Origin: Apostichopus japonicus
Taxonomy: Eukaryota > Echinodermata > Holothuroidea > Aspidochirotida > Stichopodidae
Direction of reading: 5' to 3'
NCBI RefSeq assembly: GCF_037975245.1
Contig: NC_092576.1
Span: 11,833,111-11,897,110 of the forward strand
DNA: 64,000 nt
Shown: in pieces, positions 36,111 to 49,362 of the stretch
Layout: each line of letters begins with the position of its first letter
How positions within the stretch are numbered: the stretch's first letter is position 1
Program-made: the position numbers and the translations under genes
The notes under the pieces: generated by a model
What the model saw: only the letters and a program-made list of their open reading frames with translations
What the model was told of the DNA's origin: nothing
Databases searched by the model: none

Positions 36111-38012
36111 GATACTGACAGGTTATCAAATACAAAAGGAAAAAAACACCACTATAAGGTTAAGTTGTCCAGAGCCAAAAAATGGAAATTTATGAAAAGG
36201 AAATGAGAGAGAAATGTTTAGCCTCATTGCAAAATCAATTTTTTTGGTCCCCTTTTCCTGGTGAATGTATCTATAGTAATAAATTCCAAAACTATAATAA
36301 TTTGATTCAAAACTATCGCTCATATCTAATCAACCATGTAGATAAACAATTCATTCAATGTCCTTTCAGCTACTAAATGTAGTCCCTCCATGTGACCCAA
36401 CAGTGATCAGCAATTAACACACGATACATTTATATACCACTCTTCGTATTAAATATACAGTAGTTACAGGTTTCATTTTTAATAAATTAGCTTCTTCCAG
36501 TCCGCTTGAAATGGAGAAGATCTTGTTAGCTTGTTGACCTCTTATATAGTACCCTATCTGAGCTATTAAGGCTATAAAGTTAAAATTATAAATAACGTTG
36601 AACAATACTGTAAATTTCACATTGTACATTGTTTTTTCTTTTCCACAATAATTCCTTCAGAGAGCATGTTTAACTAGTTTGTTGAACATTTTTAATAAAA
36701 TAATAAATTAAAAACAAAATAATATTGCAGTAACATTTATATTGACTGCAACAGTAGATGAAATGACTTGAATGAATCAATCAAACGAAGAACCCTTCAA
36801 GTTCAATTTTTTTTTTCTGAAGTATTAGTCATCACATCCAATAATGAGTCTACCATACCCTATTGAAATAATTTTTCCATTTTTTTTGCCCCTTGCTTAT
36901 TTTATTATAACTGACAATAGCTGTACATACATGTTTATATATATATTACCTCATGGATTTCAAAGACATCACTTACAGTAGCCTGTAAACTCCATCCATA
37001 GCCCTTTCAAAATGTGCAGTTAATTATATGCTTGGGTGGGTGGAGCATAAAGTCTACAGTACATACATGTGTATATCTACGTCCTATGATTACCCTAGAT
37101 TGTTGTTAGATACATAGCGAATTTAAATGTCATCATAAAATCTCCATCATGTTGAAACCTACAGAACTTTTTACACTACATTCCTCTGTTATGCTCCAGA
37201 GCCACGAGGCATAGAAAAACCTATTAAACATGTACCGTACCGTAGTGTTTGCCTATATGTGTGCCGTTACAGTGATATTTAACGTTAAATATTGTATTGA
37301 AACCGTGAGACCCGAACCCTGTGGGAGCTATTTTTTTCTCGATAATATTCATCTCTTTGAGGCCAAAAGTTTACAACCGGAGGTTTTCTCTTCAGAGGCA
37401 AGGAGAAATGAAATGCACAGAATAGACCAGTGCTGTACTGTATATATTGCGTGTATAAGAGATGCATAGAAAAGTATTAAACCCTTTGTGCAGTAGCATA
37501 TAGTGCTATATGAATACAGACGTGTGGATTGGGAGTTAATAGTCGAGGCTTTGATGTATAGTGAAAAGAATGGATGTATATATAATTTAGGCAGAATTTT
37601 CTCGTTATAATAATGTCACAAGTTAGGCGAACCAAAATAGATAGTCAAGCCCTAGTGCAGAATAATTTCTTGCTAGAATCAATTTATGTAAGTGAAATAT
37701 TTCAATTTCTTTTTTAAATTTGTCATCTTCTTAATGGGTCCTTTTATCGAAGAGCATGGAAGTCCACCAAAAATAGTTTAGTAATCTGCTAAATTGTTAA
37801 TTTGTGGTCATTGAATCACACTGCTTACTTAGTTCATGTATGTACAGTGTACCCCCTCCCCCCCCCCTCCTATTTGCAAGGTCACAGCGAGATTCCATCA
37901 TTGAATTATATACAGCTCACTTAGTATGTGTAACCTTATAAAACCCATAGATCGACAGCATTGCACGAAGGCGTCCGTTCATCATGCAATTGCACAGTAC
38001 AGTAGAGTGGAT

Positions 38013-38242
38013 AAAGGCGTTGGCATTTGAAGCAATAAGGCTTATCAATCGGCAGGTTCTGGGTCCGAGTCCCGGCCGGGTCATAGTAAGGTGGGTTTTT
38101 CATTCCCAAGAGGCAATCTACAGTTTTCCCATTTGAAATGAATTTCTGAATTGAAAACATTCCAAATTTGAGTTAAAATGTTGAATTGGAAGCCACCCGA
38201 CATGTAAGTTGTAATCCATAAACCCTTGCAAGCTTCTCCCAC
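38013..38242 (+). mobile_element. tRNA-derived SINE, family 3 (copy 2)
   Basis: Head ataaaggcgttggcatttga, B box ggttctgggtccgagtcccg, then the same body as the copy at 24385 (aaggtgggtttttcatt, ccaaatttgagttaaaatgt, tgaattggaagccaccc), ending near cttctcccac. The B box is better preserved than in copy 1. Confidence 0.88.
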
Positions 38243-39579
38243 ATTTGTGGTTGCTTAAGCGTTGTAGTAAAAAATAACTGCTGATTATTATTTATTATTA
38301 TTATTTATTATGATGGATAGAAGTTGATTTTATATAGCCAGTAGATATTTGATTAATTAAAGCACTGTCTTGCAATTTCCTATAGCTAGTGACTAGAAAT
38401 TGTGAGACTCTAGGACTGTGTCCTGTTGTGCAGTATGTTATATTGAAAATGCATACAAAATGTGTAACTTTCAATTTAAGAGACTTAAAGTATACCACCA
38501 GTGGTGAACATGCTGGAAATATATGAGGAAGGATGAATTAATCCTTGCAACATGTTACATTTTTTGCACAAAGGGAATGTTCGTAATTCCTTTCTCTCGA
38601 TTTAGAAGAGTCTGAGATCAGAATAGCATCGCTTTTCTTCGCATACGACAATTGTAAATATTATCTGAAGATGAAAATTGTACTGTAATGATTTTCAAGG
38701 TGTATTCTTCATTGTGATATATAGCAATTCCCGCACTGCAATTTTTTTTTGCCCCGCTCTAAATTATGAAACAGGGTTGATGCTCCTCCACAAAATGTAA
38801 AATATAAATGAAATTTGTGAAATTGTTTTGTACTGTAAACCATAATTATCTGCAGAAATGACTTTACAATCAAAGGTTAAAGATTGGTATGTACATACAT
38901 GTGTGTATGCATGTAAATGTGTTTGATGTTGTTTTGGGGTCTTTTTGTGCTGCATTTGTGAAGTAATTTATTACAGTGCAAGTTGTAATTTCAACGTCCT
39001 ATGGTTTGAATGTTTGTTTCAATGTCTTTGTTTTCATTTGCACCTGTCTTACAGGTCTGTCTTATATATACTGTATATACATAATTATGTTATTGGTGTG
39101 TTAATTTTTAATACAGTGTATTATTGATCAATTTTTAATATTAATTCTTATCACTTATTCATTCATGTACCAGGTTTGCCTGTTGAATTTATTAGCCCAA
39201 CTTGGGTGATGAAAAAAAAAAAAAAATGTGAAACAAAATTTCCAGATAAATTGTTCATATGCTGTTAAAGCTGTTTTGCCTACAGTATCTGGAAAAAGGA
39301 TATCAGAAAGAAACAGGATTCAGGGTCCCAGTTTGTTTTAATATCAGCATTATTATCAGCAATAATTATTATTATTATTGCTTAGCATGACCTGGGGTTG
39401 GGGGGGGGGTGCATGGGCAGAGATGGGATGGTGTGGTCATTGGGAATTTTTTGGGTGATTTTTTCGTTACATTAGCAGCTGGGACAGACGTGCTCATGTG
39501 TTCTGGAAGAAAAGAGCGCTTTCCTAGACTCTGTCGACAAAATACTGATCCGTGTTTTTTAACGTACCCTCCCCCACAG

Positions 39580-39748
39580 AGAATCGGCCGTTACATGACC
39601 ATCTGCTGGCACGACATTCGGACCTTGGTGATGGACACGGTTATCCAGCCGGATTCATCCTTGGCCAAGTGGTGGGAGATCTTTGTGCTCTTAGTCACCC
39701 TGGCGATCGCCACCGGCTATCCGTACGTAGCCAGCTTCTTTGGCAAAG
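39580..39748 (+). CDS. CNGK: Exon 11: repeat B, pre-S1 and S1
   Basis: Starts in phase 0 after ccccacag. RIGRYMTICWHDIRTLVMDT then VIQPDSSLAKWWE lead into the S1 helix IFVLLVTLAIATGYPYVASF. It ends with one base (phase 1, aaag|gtacag). The 'I-x-P-x-S-x-x-x-x-W' entry before S1 is typical of CNG, HCN and KCNH channels. GC-rich third positions contrast with the AT-rich surroundings, supporting coding status. Confidence 0.92.
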
Positions 39749-41248
39749 GTACAGTACAAGTTTACAAGTTTAATCTTCTCAAATTTGTTTTGCAGGATCT
39801 GTCTCTCTATTTCTCTATATTAATCTGCAAATTATCTTTTTTTTTCGTAAAATCGGCCGAGATCTGTAGACTGGAATCCGGTCTATGGTTTTCAATTTTT
39901 TTTTTTTTTTTTTTTTTGGTCCGAAAAAAACAAAACAAAAACCTTGCGTTCGTGCATGACAAAAGTCGGAGACTAGAAAATACTCAACAGTATGTGCATG
40001 TGTTGGGGTTTTCAAAGTCAGTTTGAACCAGTCTAAATATATCACAGCTAACTGTTTTGTTTGTGTTTAGGCTATTCCTATGTAGTGCCAGCTTTGTTTC
40101 AATACTCCCATAGTTCTCCGGCTGAGCTTCAAGTATAACCTTGAACCCTTAAACCGAAATGGCGACCAGATGCTGCATCTGATATATTTAGCCATCCCTC
40201 GCCGTTCGACCGTGTCGAAACAGCTAGGGAATGCTCTCAGTGGCTCATGACAAGAAACGATATCTCCACTCGGCAATTTACCCCGGGGAATACGAGAAGC
40301 AATCTACTCTCGCGCCTCTATCAACGTAGAGAGAGGGAGAGAGATAAAGCGTTGCGTGAGTTATCTGGCATGATCTCTCGTCGCACAGCTGCACCGTATC
40401 TAGAGCCTGGTACTGTTGTGGCTAACGTGAAGATAACAGGAAGTTTCCTTAATTTTAACGGTGCTACTGTTCCACAATACCAGCGTTTGTTGACCTGGAG
40501 TGTCAGTTCTCCCTGGGGTGGGGTGGGGTGGGAGACGTCGTGGCTGGACTTTTAGGAGACATATTGATATTAAGATTTCTTGAAAAAATTCATCCGTAGC
40601 TTCTTTATCAACTGTTATTAAAGGAAAGGTGCAAAGCTAACTACTGTATTTATTATTCTGATTATTATTATGATTATTGTATTTAGGCATAAAATACATA
40701 TTTCTCTTCAAGAGTAAATATCATCCAGCGCTTCTCTCTGTTCTGCTATGGGATGAGAAGCTGTACAGTAGCCTAAAAACAAACAAAATCTCTCCCAAAA
40801 GAATAAGTATATCCATGTAGCTCTTTTTTTTTAACAGCTGAAGGGGGTGCGAAAGCTATCAAGGCATTAGAAACAAAATTCTGGAAAGAGTACATTCATC
40901 CATATTTTTAAAAGAAAAAATTCCAACTGCTAAGGGGGTTCAAGTAGTGGAAAAGGTCTTTAAAGAAACACTGCACTTAAAAATAGCCACGGTTTATATC
41001 CCACAGACATCACTGCATGCCATTTAGACTCTCGTTGTTGTTGTTGTTTATTTTCTTGTTTTTGTTATTGTTTTCTTTGGCCTAGTATTTGTTGGAATTC
41101 TAAGACCCATCTTTAAATGGAAGTTATTACTTCCAAAGACAGGCTCAAAATTTTGCCGTCCATGGCAAAAAATTATTTGGGTGTTCGACACTGTGTTTTA
41201 AGACGACCATAGACTGACTGGTGCATAGTAGTATATATATATGTATAT

Positions 41249-41282
<34 letters not shown>

Positions 41283-42333
41283 ATAGGGATGTGTGTGTAT
41301 GGTTGCTTGTTGCTTCTCCCCAAAGTATATCTTCGCATCGAATAATATTAATGCAAATGGAATAAACAAATAATTACAGTCAGTCTCTTGAAGTACTGTA
41401 GGCGCTCAAGAACGCTCAGTTTTTTAAGAGTACATATTAAAAACGGCGAATTTTATGTTGGCAGTGTTTGGGGACTTTGCCTTATCTGATTTCTTCCCAC
41501 AAAGGGACGATTTAGAACGTAAGGTCAAGTTCATTTTTCAGCATAAATTTAAAGAATGACCACAAAAAAAAATTCTTCTCCCTTTTCTCTCCTGTTTTTG
41601 TATTTCTTTCTTCCGTCTAAAATGAGAAAACCGAGATGATGTTATCATTGTGAGAATGAATCGTAAAATGAGAACCTGTCCCAAAGGCTTCAATGTGGAG
41701 AAGAAATCAACAAAAAAGAGACATATAAATTTAATTTTCAAACAGAGGGAAGAAAAAAAAAAAATCTTTATTGATTCATAAGTTAGAACTGTGTTATAAT
41801 AGCAAAGGAATGGTATCGGCAGTGGGTTTTATGTTAATTTAACCATGTTGTGTACTAGCTACTCATAAATTTTGATCAGAGCTCCTTACCTCTCGTCCTT
41901 GCATTGCTTTGTGGCATATGATGATTGATCTGATTCATGAAACTGGATAAATAAAGCTTGGAATAGAGCAAATTGGGGGTGGATACCCCCCAAAAAAAAT
42001 CCAAATATAAAATTCCAAACAAAAAATTTCCCCCCAAAAAATTTACAAAAACAAATAAAAAAAGTGGCTGACTCGTTTATTCTTGGTATATTTACGGGCA
42101 AGTGGGTTCGCCAAAATTTTGTTAAAGACGTTGGAAGAAATTTTTTGTACAGCTTTCGGAACTTGCTGATCATGGAGATCTAGATTGCATCATCTTGTTT
42201 TTAACATGAAGTCCAGGGTCAGGGTTTGGAAGGTTGCCTAATATATGAACCGTTGATTTGATTGATTGAAGGTTAATTGTCTTTATATTTCTATTGTCTT
42301 TTGATTGTCGTCTTTTAATTGTTTTTACTTCAG
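39749..42333 (+). other. Intron 11
   Basis: 2.6 kb with a long T tract (39894-39918), a less AT-rich segment near 40060-40460 of unknown nature, a TA array (41229-41285) and A-rich tracts. The acceptor is gtttttacttcag. The open frames of about 70-100 codons here are not recognisable proteins. Confidence 0.75.
41229..41285. repeat. TA microsatellite
   Basis: (TA)n with tgta interruptions, about 57 b. Confidence 0.9.
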
Positions 42334-42453
42334 CTGGTGGTGACGTGGATCCCAATCAGAACCTACTGGTATTGACAGTGATGTACATAATGGACTTCAT
42401 CCTGCTCTTTGACATAATTTTCCACCTTCGGACGGCGGTGGTCACCCCGAACG
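42334..42453 (+). CDS. CNGK: Exon 12: repeat B, S2
   Basis: Two bases complete an Ala codon. GGDVDPNQ (extracellular loop) then the S2 helix NLLVLTVMYIMDFILLFDII and FHLRTAVVTPN follow, ending with one base (donor aacg|gtacgg). The acidic residues in S2 (D-F-I-L-L-F-D) sit where CNG/HCN/KCNH channels place the conserved S2 counter-charge (F/Y-x-x-D), and F-x-x-R-T-A closes S2 as in those families. Confidence 0.93.
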
Positions 42454-42794
42454 GTACGGTATCATGGCCGCAGTAGTTTTGCTGTCAAATTATAGCGCTT
42501 ATTCTAGAAACTAAGCTGTAAGTGCTTTACAAATAAAAGAAACTTCAAAAACTTAAACAATAGAAATTAACGATGAAATCAAATAGAAAGGAGAATTGGC
42601 AAAAATTTACTGGATCTAAGAAAAATTCCTGTATTAAATGCTATTTTCATTTTCAGTTTCATTTTATATTCCACAACAATATACACATATAATGATGTTA
42701 AATATATATATATATATATACAGCATTCATAATTGTGAAAGTGTTCCAAGATTGGCCCCAGGGTTCAACAAAGTAGAACCCTCCCATAAAGTTG

Positions 42795-42913
42795 AAGGTT
42801 TACAGTCTTGTTCAAGGTTTACAGTCTTGCTCAAGGTTTACAGTCTTGTTCAAGGTTTACAGTCTTGCTCAAGGTTTACAGTCTTGCTCAAGGTTTACAG
42901 TCTTGTTCAAGGT
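42795..42913. repeat. 19-bp minisatellite, six copies
   Basis: Unit aaggtttacagtcttgttc, with a T/C variant at one position (gttc or gctc); six nearly perfect units plus a partial one. The near-identity of units means recent expansion. Confidence 0.95.
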
Positions 42914-43626
42914 ACATTAATATTAATTCAACCCCCCCCTTGATTAACAATTTTTGCAAAAATGCAGCAACTACTGTAACAACTTTATGGAAGCATATAT
43001 ACTGTATGTATATTTCCCCTAAATTCTGTTCTATTTCAAAATTTCTCTTTTAACTTGCAACTGAGTCGAAGACATACTCATACATACTAAAGTACAAATA
43101 CACAGTTCACTTGATGTTGTTACTATTTTCATTTGGTTTTCCTATTCCTATTCTAGGTCCCCACCACCCCCCCCCCTTGGTTTTTCCTTTATGGAATAAG
43201 TATTAACATTGCAGTTGCTATAATTGGTCGATAGAAGTCCCATTAATGTCACATATAATATCAAAAGTCAATGCATCCTGTCAAGATGATGACATGGCTA
43301 GGAGTAACGTGCATCGCTGATTGCTTTCCAACCTACGAAAATGAGGGAACTCTCCACTCTTTTTTTCTTTTGCTTATAGCCAGCCATTAAAAATTGACGT
43401 TATCATGAATGCTAAAGAGCTTTCTTGGCAATTGACTAGAATTATTAAGAAACAAAAATTTGCCCAGTCTGCCAAGGGTGTAGCGAGGCATTTCTGAATC
43501 TTGTCTCGTCGAGATGATTCGTTTCTAGGAGAGCGTAATTATTTTGTTATAAAAGGTATATATATGCACAGACCGGGAGGAGGTAACTGAATAAACGATA
43601 TTGATTCTTGTCTTGATTGGTTCATT

Positions 43627-44217
43627 TCTTTATTCTTTCACTAATACATTCATTCATTTGTTTATTTATTCATACATTCATTCACTGATTCGTTCATTTA
43701 TTCATTCATTGATATATTCATTGATTTATTAATACATTCGTTTACTGATTCATACATTTATTTGTTCATTCATACATTCATTCACTGATTCATTCACACA
43801 TTTATTCATTCGTTCATTCACTGATACATTCATTCATTCATACATTCATTCACTGATTCATTCTCTGATTCGTTTATTTATTTATTCATTCATTGATTAA
43901 TTCATTGATTCACTGATTCATACATTTATTCGTTCATTCATACATTCATGCAATGATTCATTCACACATTTATTCATTCGTTCATTCATACATTCATTCA
44001 TTCGTTCATTCATACAATACATTCACTGATTCACACATTTACTCATTCGTTCATTCATACATACATTCACTGATTCATTCATTCATACATTCATTCACTG
44101 ATTCATTCATTCATTCATACATTCATTCACTGATTCATTCATTTATTCATTCATTCATTCACTGATTCATTCATATATTCATACATTCATTCGCTGATTC
44201 ATTCACTGATTCATTCG
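43627..44217. repeat. TTCA-rich tetranucleotide array with TTCACTGA / TACA variants
   Basis: About 590 b made of ttcattcattcat blocks alternating with tacattcattcactgattc. Higher-order units of roughly 40-50 b are visible. Directly upstream of exon 13; gives open frames that are not genes. Confidence 0.93.
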
Positions 44218-44237
44218 CCATCTTTCCCATTTCACAG

Positions 44238-44416
44238 GCACAAACAAAGACTTTGACAGTATACGAGAGCACTACGTCAAGAGCTGGGGTTTTGTCTTCG
44301 ACGTCCTGGCCATCATCCCGTTGGACCTGTTCTGCTTGCTGTTCCCGGCCAAAAGTGAAGCCCGAGTGCAGATGCTCTATCTGTTCTCCTTGAACAGACT
44401 GATTAAATTCTGGAGG
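44238..44416 (+). CDS. CNGK: Exon 13: repeat B, S3 and S4 voltage-sensor part
   Basis: Two bases complete a Gly codon. TNKDFDSIREHYVKSW leads to S3 (GFVFDVLAIIPLDLFCLLFP, with the hallmark D-x-x-A-x-x-P). A short loop follows and then S4 (VQMLYLFSLNRLIKFWR). It ends in phase 0 at agg|gtatga. S3 and the L-N-R-L-x-K/R-x-x-R motif of S4 are diagnostic for the CNG/HCN/KCNH superfamily. S4 carries only three basic residues at the usual three-residue spacing. Confidence 0.94.
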
Positions 44417-45110
<694 letters not shown>

Positions 45111-45256
45111 GTACCAAACTACATCAAGAAATTGGAAGGCGACCTGACGGTCAATATCGGTACCATTAGGATGTTTAAGTTTTTCATCTACATATCTTTC
45201 TTCTCTCATTGGTTCTCCTGCCTCTGGTATCTGGTTGCCTGCGGACAGACCGCGGA
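45111..45256 (+). CDS. CNGK: Exon 14: repeat B, S4-S5 linker and S5
   Basis: Phase 0 start after ttactcag. VPNYIKKLEGDLTVNIGTIR continues S4 into the S4-S5 linker. S5 is MFKFFIYISFFSHWFSCLWY, then LVACGQTA and two bases (GA) of a split codon; the donor is gcgga|gtaagt. It aligns with exon 1 of repeat A, including the closing A-C before the turret. Confidence 0.94.
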
Positions 45257-48200
45257 GTAAGTTATGTCTCTTCACATATATATCTACTAACCAGTTAAAG
45301 CATATTAACGTTGTGAACATTCCGTCTTTTTTCAATAATTTTTTTTCTCCTTTTCTAAGACTAATTGAATTACCATGGCAACTGCTGCTTTATCATTTTT
45401 TCAACTTTTTTATTTTATTTTTTGGTATGCGAGGAAATATTGAATTTTCAATTTGACAATATATATTTATATTTTTGTTGAAGGTACCATTCCTCTGATT
45501 ATTATTTCTGTTGAATTCTTTCAATTTTGTCGTATATTTTATTCGTTTATTGTTTTTCCGTTAAAGGCCACTTGCTGGTTTTGGTGACCAAAAATATCAT
45601 GGAATATTTCAAAAAAAAAATTAGAACAGTCAACCAATCTGTTACTTTAATTTATACCAAAAACAAACAAAAATATATATTTAGAAAATTCTCATATTTT
45701 TACCAAGTGCTAAAATATTCTTTTTGGAAAATTCATTTTTATTTTTTTGTCGTTAAGGTTGGGGATGGGGGGGATGGGGTTATGAGGAGGGAGCAGGGCT
45801 GCCCTAATAGCAATAAAGGCAGTCTCAAAAAATGACATAAGTAGTACATGCAGAAGATGTCAAATGAGAGCTTCAAAATTGATGTAATTTTATAAATTCT
45901 ATACTAGAAGAATTTTTACATGCTAAACTGTTCAAACTGATGTAATAATGTAGTTGGAAGGTAATTGTATGGACAATAAGTAGAAAAATCATTATAATAT
46001 TGGATTTTCAAATTTTCGGTAGTGGCTGAGAGTTTATAGCCCTTTACTAAGTGAAATGCACCCTGATATCATTTGTTTGTTTTTGATCATGTCAAACAAC
46101 AGACACCTCATCTAAAACTGAACAAGTGGCCATTTTGTTTTTTGTCTCTGCCATCCTCATTTTGCTATAGTCATATTTTTTCTGTCGATTTTTGTCTTTC
46201 TATATTATTTTAGATTTTATTTGATGCCAGAGTAATAAGATAGCATGACGGTAGCATAATGATTTTTTTTTTCTGTTTATTGAACTATTAAAATCATCTC
46301 CATATTGACATGTACTTATCCATATTATATATATTTATAGAATTTTATTTTTAATGAACAGGGAGAGCTCACCTAAGGCCCTTGCTGTGAATCTTAACTA
46401 ACAACCAACAAGTTGACGAGACTTTCACCACACTATAATTTTTTTCAAATAATAATTATATTATTTCAAACGAAACACCCAGTCAAGCTAATATTTAGCA
46501 TATTACAGCTTAATGGGCTTATTTTTAGTATGGAATATGATCGTCCGAACAGCTGACAGAATCTAACCCCAAAAGCACATTTCTGTCAAACCGGAAGCCG
46601 TCTTTAAGCAGCATTTTGCGTCCTTTTCTATGATTTTTTCTCAACCTCACTGACTCCACTATGCCATAACGACATACATAACTAGCTTATCTATTTAAAT
46701 CTTACTTCAAATGGTGGCATAAAATTCGAAAAATTTGCAACTTTCAACTTTGTTTTTCTCCTAGATGTTTTCCGTTGGGATCCCAATAAACCTCGCCCGT
46801 AATATGAATATTTAAACACTACGAATGTCATTGACCAATACGTAATACAACACCATGCTTGATTTGTGTACAGTCTATATGGCAGTTGTACCAGAGAGTT
46901 CCATAACAACTCCCTGGTTGTACCAATGCAAAGTCTTGAATCTATTTTTAGCAACGGCTCATAACTAAACCTGCATCTCTGATTGGTTGAATTCAAACTA
47001 GTGGGTTTGGGGGAACTGTATGCAATTAATTTTAAATGTGGAATTTGTCGTGGACACTTTTCTCATTATCTGCAAATATCCTTAATTACTCGCCAATTAA
47101 CGTTGTTGGCAGGGAAAAACTTGGCTAATCTTAGTTTGCTGTTTTGTGATTGTTATATGTAAAAACTTGATGGACATGTCAAAAAAGTAGAAAACGGCGA
47201 CCATTTCATGAAAACAAAACTGAAATCTGAAAGTTATGGAAGGTCCTCGCAAAGGGTTACAGAAAGCCAAAAGAAATGACAGAAACAAGAATAATAAGAA
47301 CACAAAAGAAAAAAATTCTAAGCTCTACGTTTAATCAATTTAGTTGCAAAAGTATGGTTTTACGATCACGATACATCCATAATAATGCCCCGTACCCTTG
47401 TACTCGGAAGAAAACAGATGGGATGGGAGCAGGAAGCTAAAACATCAATATAAATTGTTTCTGAGTGTATTAATTTCGTTCTGTTTTAATTTTTTTAAAC
47501 TACAAACGCATGAGAGCATACGACATAGACCTTCGTCAGGGGATTCGAGAGATGCATCGAGATTTAAGAATGCAGCGATATAAATCAGCTGCGATATTTG
47601 GCGATAATGCCAGGTTTGCACAAAGCTGAAATTAAAATATTTTGAAAGAAAGAAGAAAAGAAAGTTCATGGAAAGTTCAAATTAGATAACAGAAGGGGGA
47701 TTGTCGCGGTAAGAGGTATTAGAAATAGGTTAATCCCTCTTTTCCTAAAATTATGTGGAAAAAAAAAAAGATATATTTAAAAGACGGTCGTTGCAGCAGA
47801 AGAATTGGGGACGTACAGGTTTTGCGGTATTAAATTTAGAGGGCGACATCACACTTTTTTTTCCCTTTCATAATATAAAAACCAAGTTCATTTCTAGTCC
47901 CTCTCAAATTTTATAGAATAAAAACTTAGCTGAAAGTTGTGACCCCCCCCCACCCATGCGAAAATCACTATTGAAAAACGGTGATGGCCGTATGGGAATA
48001 TAAAATGCAGGATTTCAGTCATAACTAATTATGTAAAAACAAATTCTGTAATTTTTTTTTTTTTTTTTTTTGGACATCTAAACATCACAATGAGGATAAC
48101 ATTAAAAGAAAATCCATCGACTGTGGACTCTCAGACTGTAAGCACTGTGCGGAAGTTTAGCACCCGTATGTTACGTTAAATATTAGTATCGGTCTGTCAT

Positions 48201-48664
48201 CGGGAGTCTCATGTAACTCCAAGTGCCGATAAAAGTTTTTCTGATAGTGATGGTTTCCTTGTGTCATCGGTGAAGTTAAGAGACGGTGAGATAACGACTA
48301 GTACAATGAAGTCATTGTTCATTACCGATGGATGCCTCCGTAGGTCCGTCCTTCCGATTTGATTTAAGAGATAAAAAAAAAATCGAGGATTTTCTATTAA
48401 GCAGATCCAAAATTGTCCACCAAATTCAGACACATGATTTGTACAAAAATCAATTTCTCCCCCTTTATGTTTCTTTTTCCCTTTCTTTTGGCTACCTTTA
48501 GCTATATCTATTATTCTCTCTCTCTTTGATTTTTTTTTCCCCATTTTTTTTCTCTTTCCTTCCCTTTAATTTCTGCATAAGATTTTAAACAGAAATGATA
48601 CGATCTAATTTCTTTTTTTTTAATATCTATTTGTCATGTGATTGCCTCTCTCTCCCCACACAAG
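45257..48664 (+). other. Intron 14
   Basis: 3.4 kb, AT-rich. It includes a G-run near 45766-45780, a family-5 repeat copy (46601-46890) and long T or A tracts (48051-48071, 47943 C run). No coding signal was seen before the tentative exon 15. Confidence 0.75.
46601..46890. repeat. Interspersed repeat, family 5 (copy 2)
   Basis: Shares with 35766-36110 the blocks ccttttctatgatttt, ctcaacctcactgactcc, atgccataacgaca, ctagcttatc and atatgaatatttaaa. It has a deletion of about 60 b relative to copy 1. The element type is unknown. Confidence 0.8.
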
Positions 48665-48748
48665 CTGCCAGGTGGATTTGAAGAACCAAACCTCGAATTT
48701 TGTATTCAATAGCAAAGGGTCGTCGTCCCTTGAGTCGCCCGCTCAAAG
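48665..48748 (+). CDS. CNGK: Exon 15 (tentative): repeat B turret
   Basis: 84 b, both junctions phase 2, so it fits between exons 14 and 16 without frame change: DCQVDLKNQTSNFVFNSKGS then SSLESPAQ. Support: the acceptor follows a pyrimidine run (tctctctccccacacaag), the reading is open, a cysteine falls shortly after the A-C of S5 as in the repeat A turret, and an N-Q-T glycosylation sequon matches the N-E-T in the repeat A turret. Against: the donor (aaag|gtcagc) is weak and exons 14 and 16 can join directly in frame. Confidence 0.55.
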
Positions 48749-49272
48749 GTCAGCTGAATATTCATGAAGGTTGTTTGTGTGGCATGTTTCAAAAAAGTAC
48801 TCGCACCGGCCGAGCTGCATGTGAGCACACACAGTATATATGCACGCACATATTATCATGCACTGCCATGCAACCTTTGGTTTCTTTCTTTACTCTTCAG
48901 GGTTTCTGTATATATTTTACTACTATATCTAACTCTCTCTCTGTAGTTTCTAATTATTTTTTTCGATTTTTTTTTTCCTTTTAATTGTCTCCATTTTTTT
49001 TTTTTGTCTTATTCAATTTTTTTTAAATCTTTTTCTTTTCTCATGCATATACAGCACTATTGGTAGTTTATAGAGCTAATATTAACATCTAACTCTTGAC
49101 CTGTTTATTTATTTATCTTTCTGTCTTTCTTTCCTTGAGTTTTGTGTTTTTTTTCCTGTCAAACTAACCCAAACATAATTCTCTTTAGTTTAAACCAAAT
49201 GTCTATATATTCATTTATGTACTCATATATAAATATATATATACTTGTAAATGTAATTTAGTACTGCCATTG

Positions 49273-49276
<4 letters not shown>

Positions 49277-49360
<84 letters not shown>
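49277..49360. repeat. TA microsatellite
   Basis: (TA)n with taaata and tgta breaks, about 84 b. Confidence 0.95.

Positions 49361-49362
<2 letters not shown>

Larger units (their letters stand above)
32895..39579 (+). other. Intron 10 (6.7 kb)
   Basis: Contains a TA array (33191-33259), a hammerhead-like motif (33328-33369), a TA array (34834-34907), a possible tRNA-like fragment after 34918, a minus-strand tRNA-like SINE (about 35100-35290), a family-5 repeat copy (35766-36110), a C-run near 37852-37870 and a family-3 SINE (38013-38242). Ends in a C-rich acceptor (ccctcccccacag). Confidence 0.75.
42454..44237 (+). other. Intron 12
   Basis: Contains a 19-bp minisatellite (42795-42913), C runs (42930, 43156-43178) and a long TTCA-rich array (43627-44217) that runs to within about 20 b of the exon 13 acceptor (ccatttcacag). 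Confidence 0.85.

Noticed and set aside
40060-40460. Less AT-rich stretch in intron 11 resembling coding sequence
   Set aside because: No frame gives channel or other recognisable protein sequence, and no matching splice-phase pair was found.
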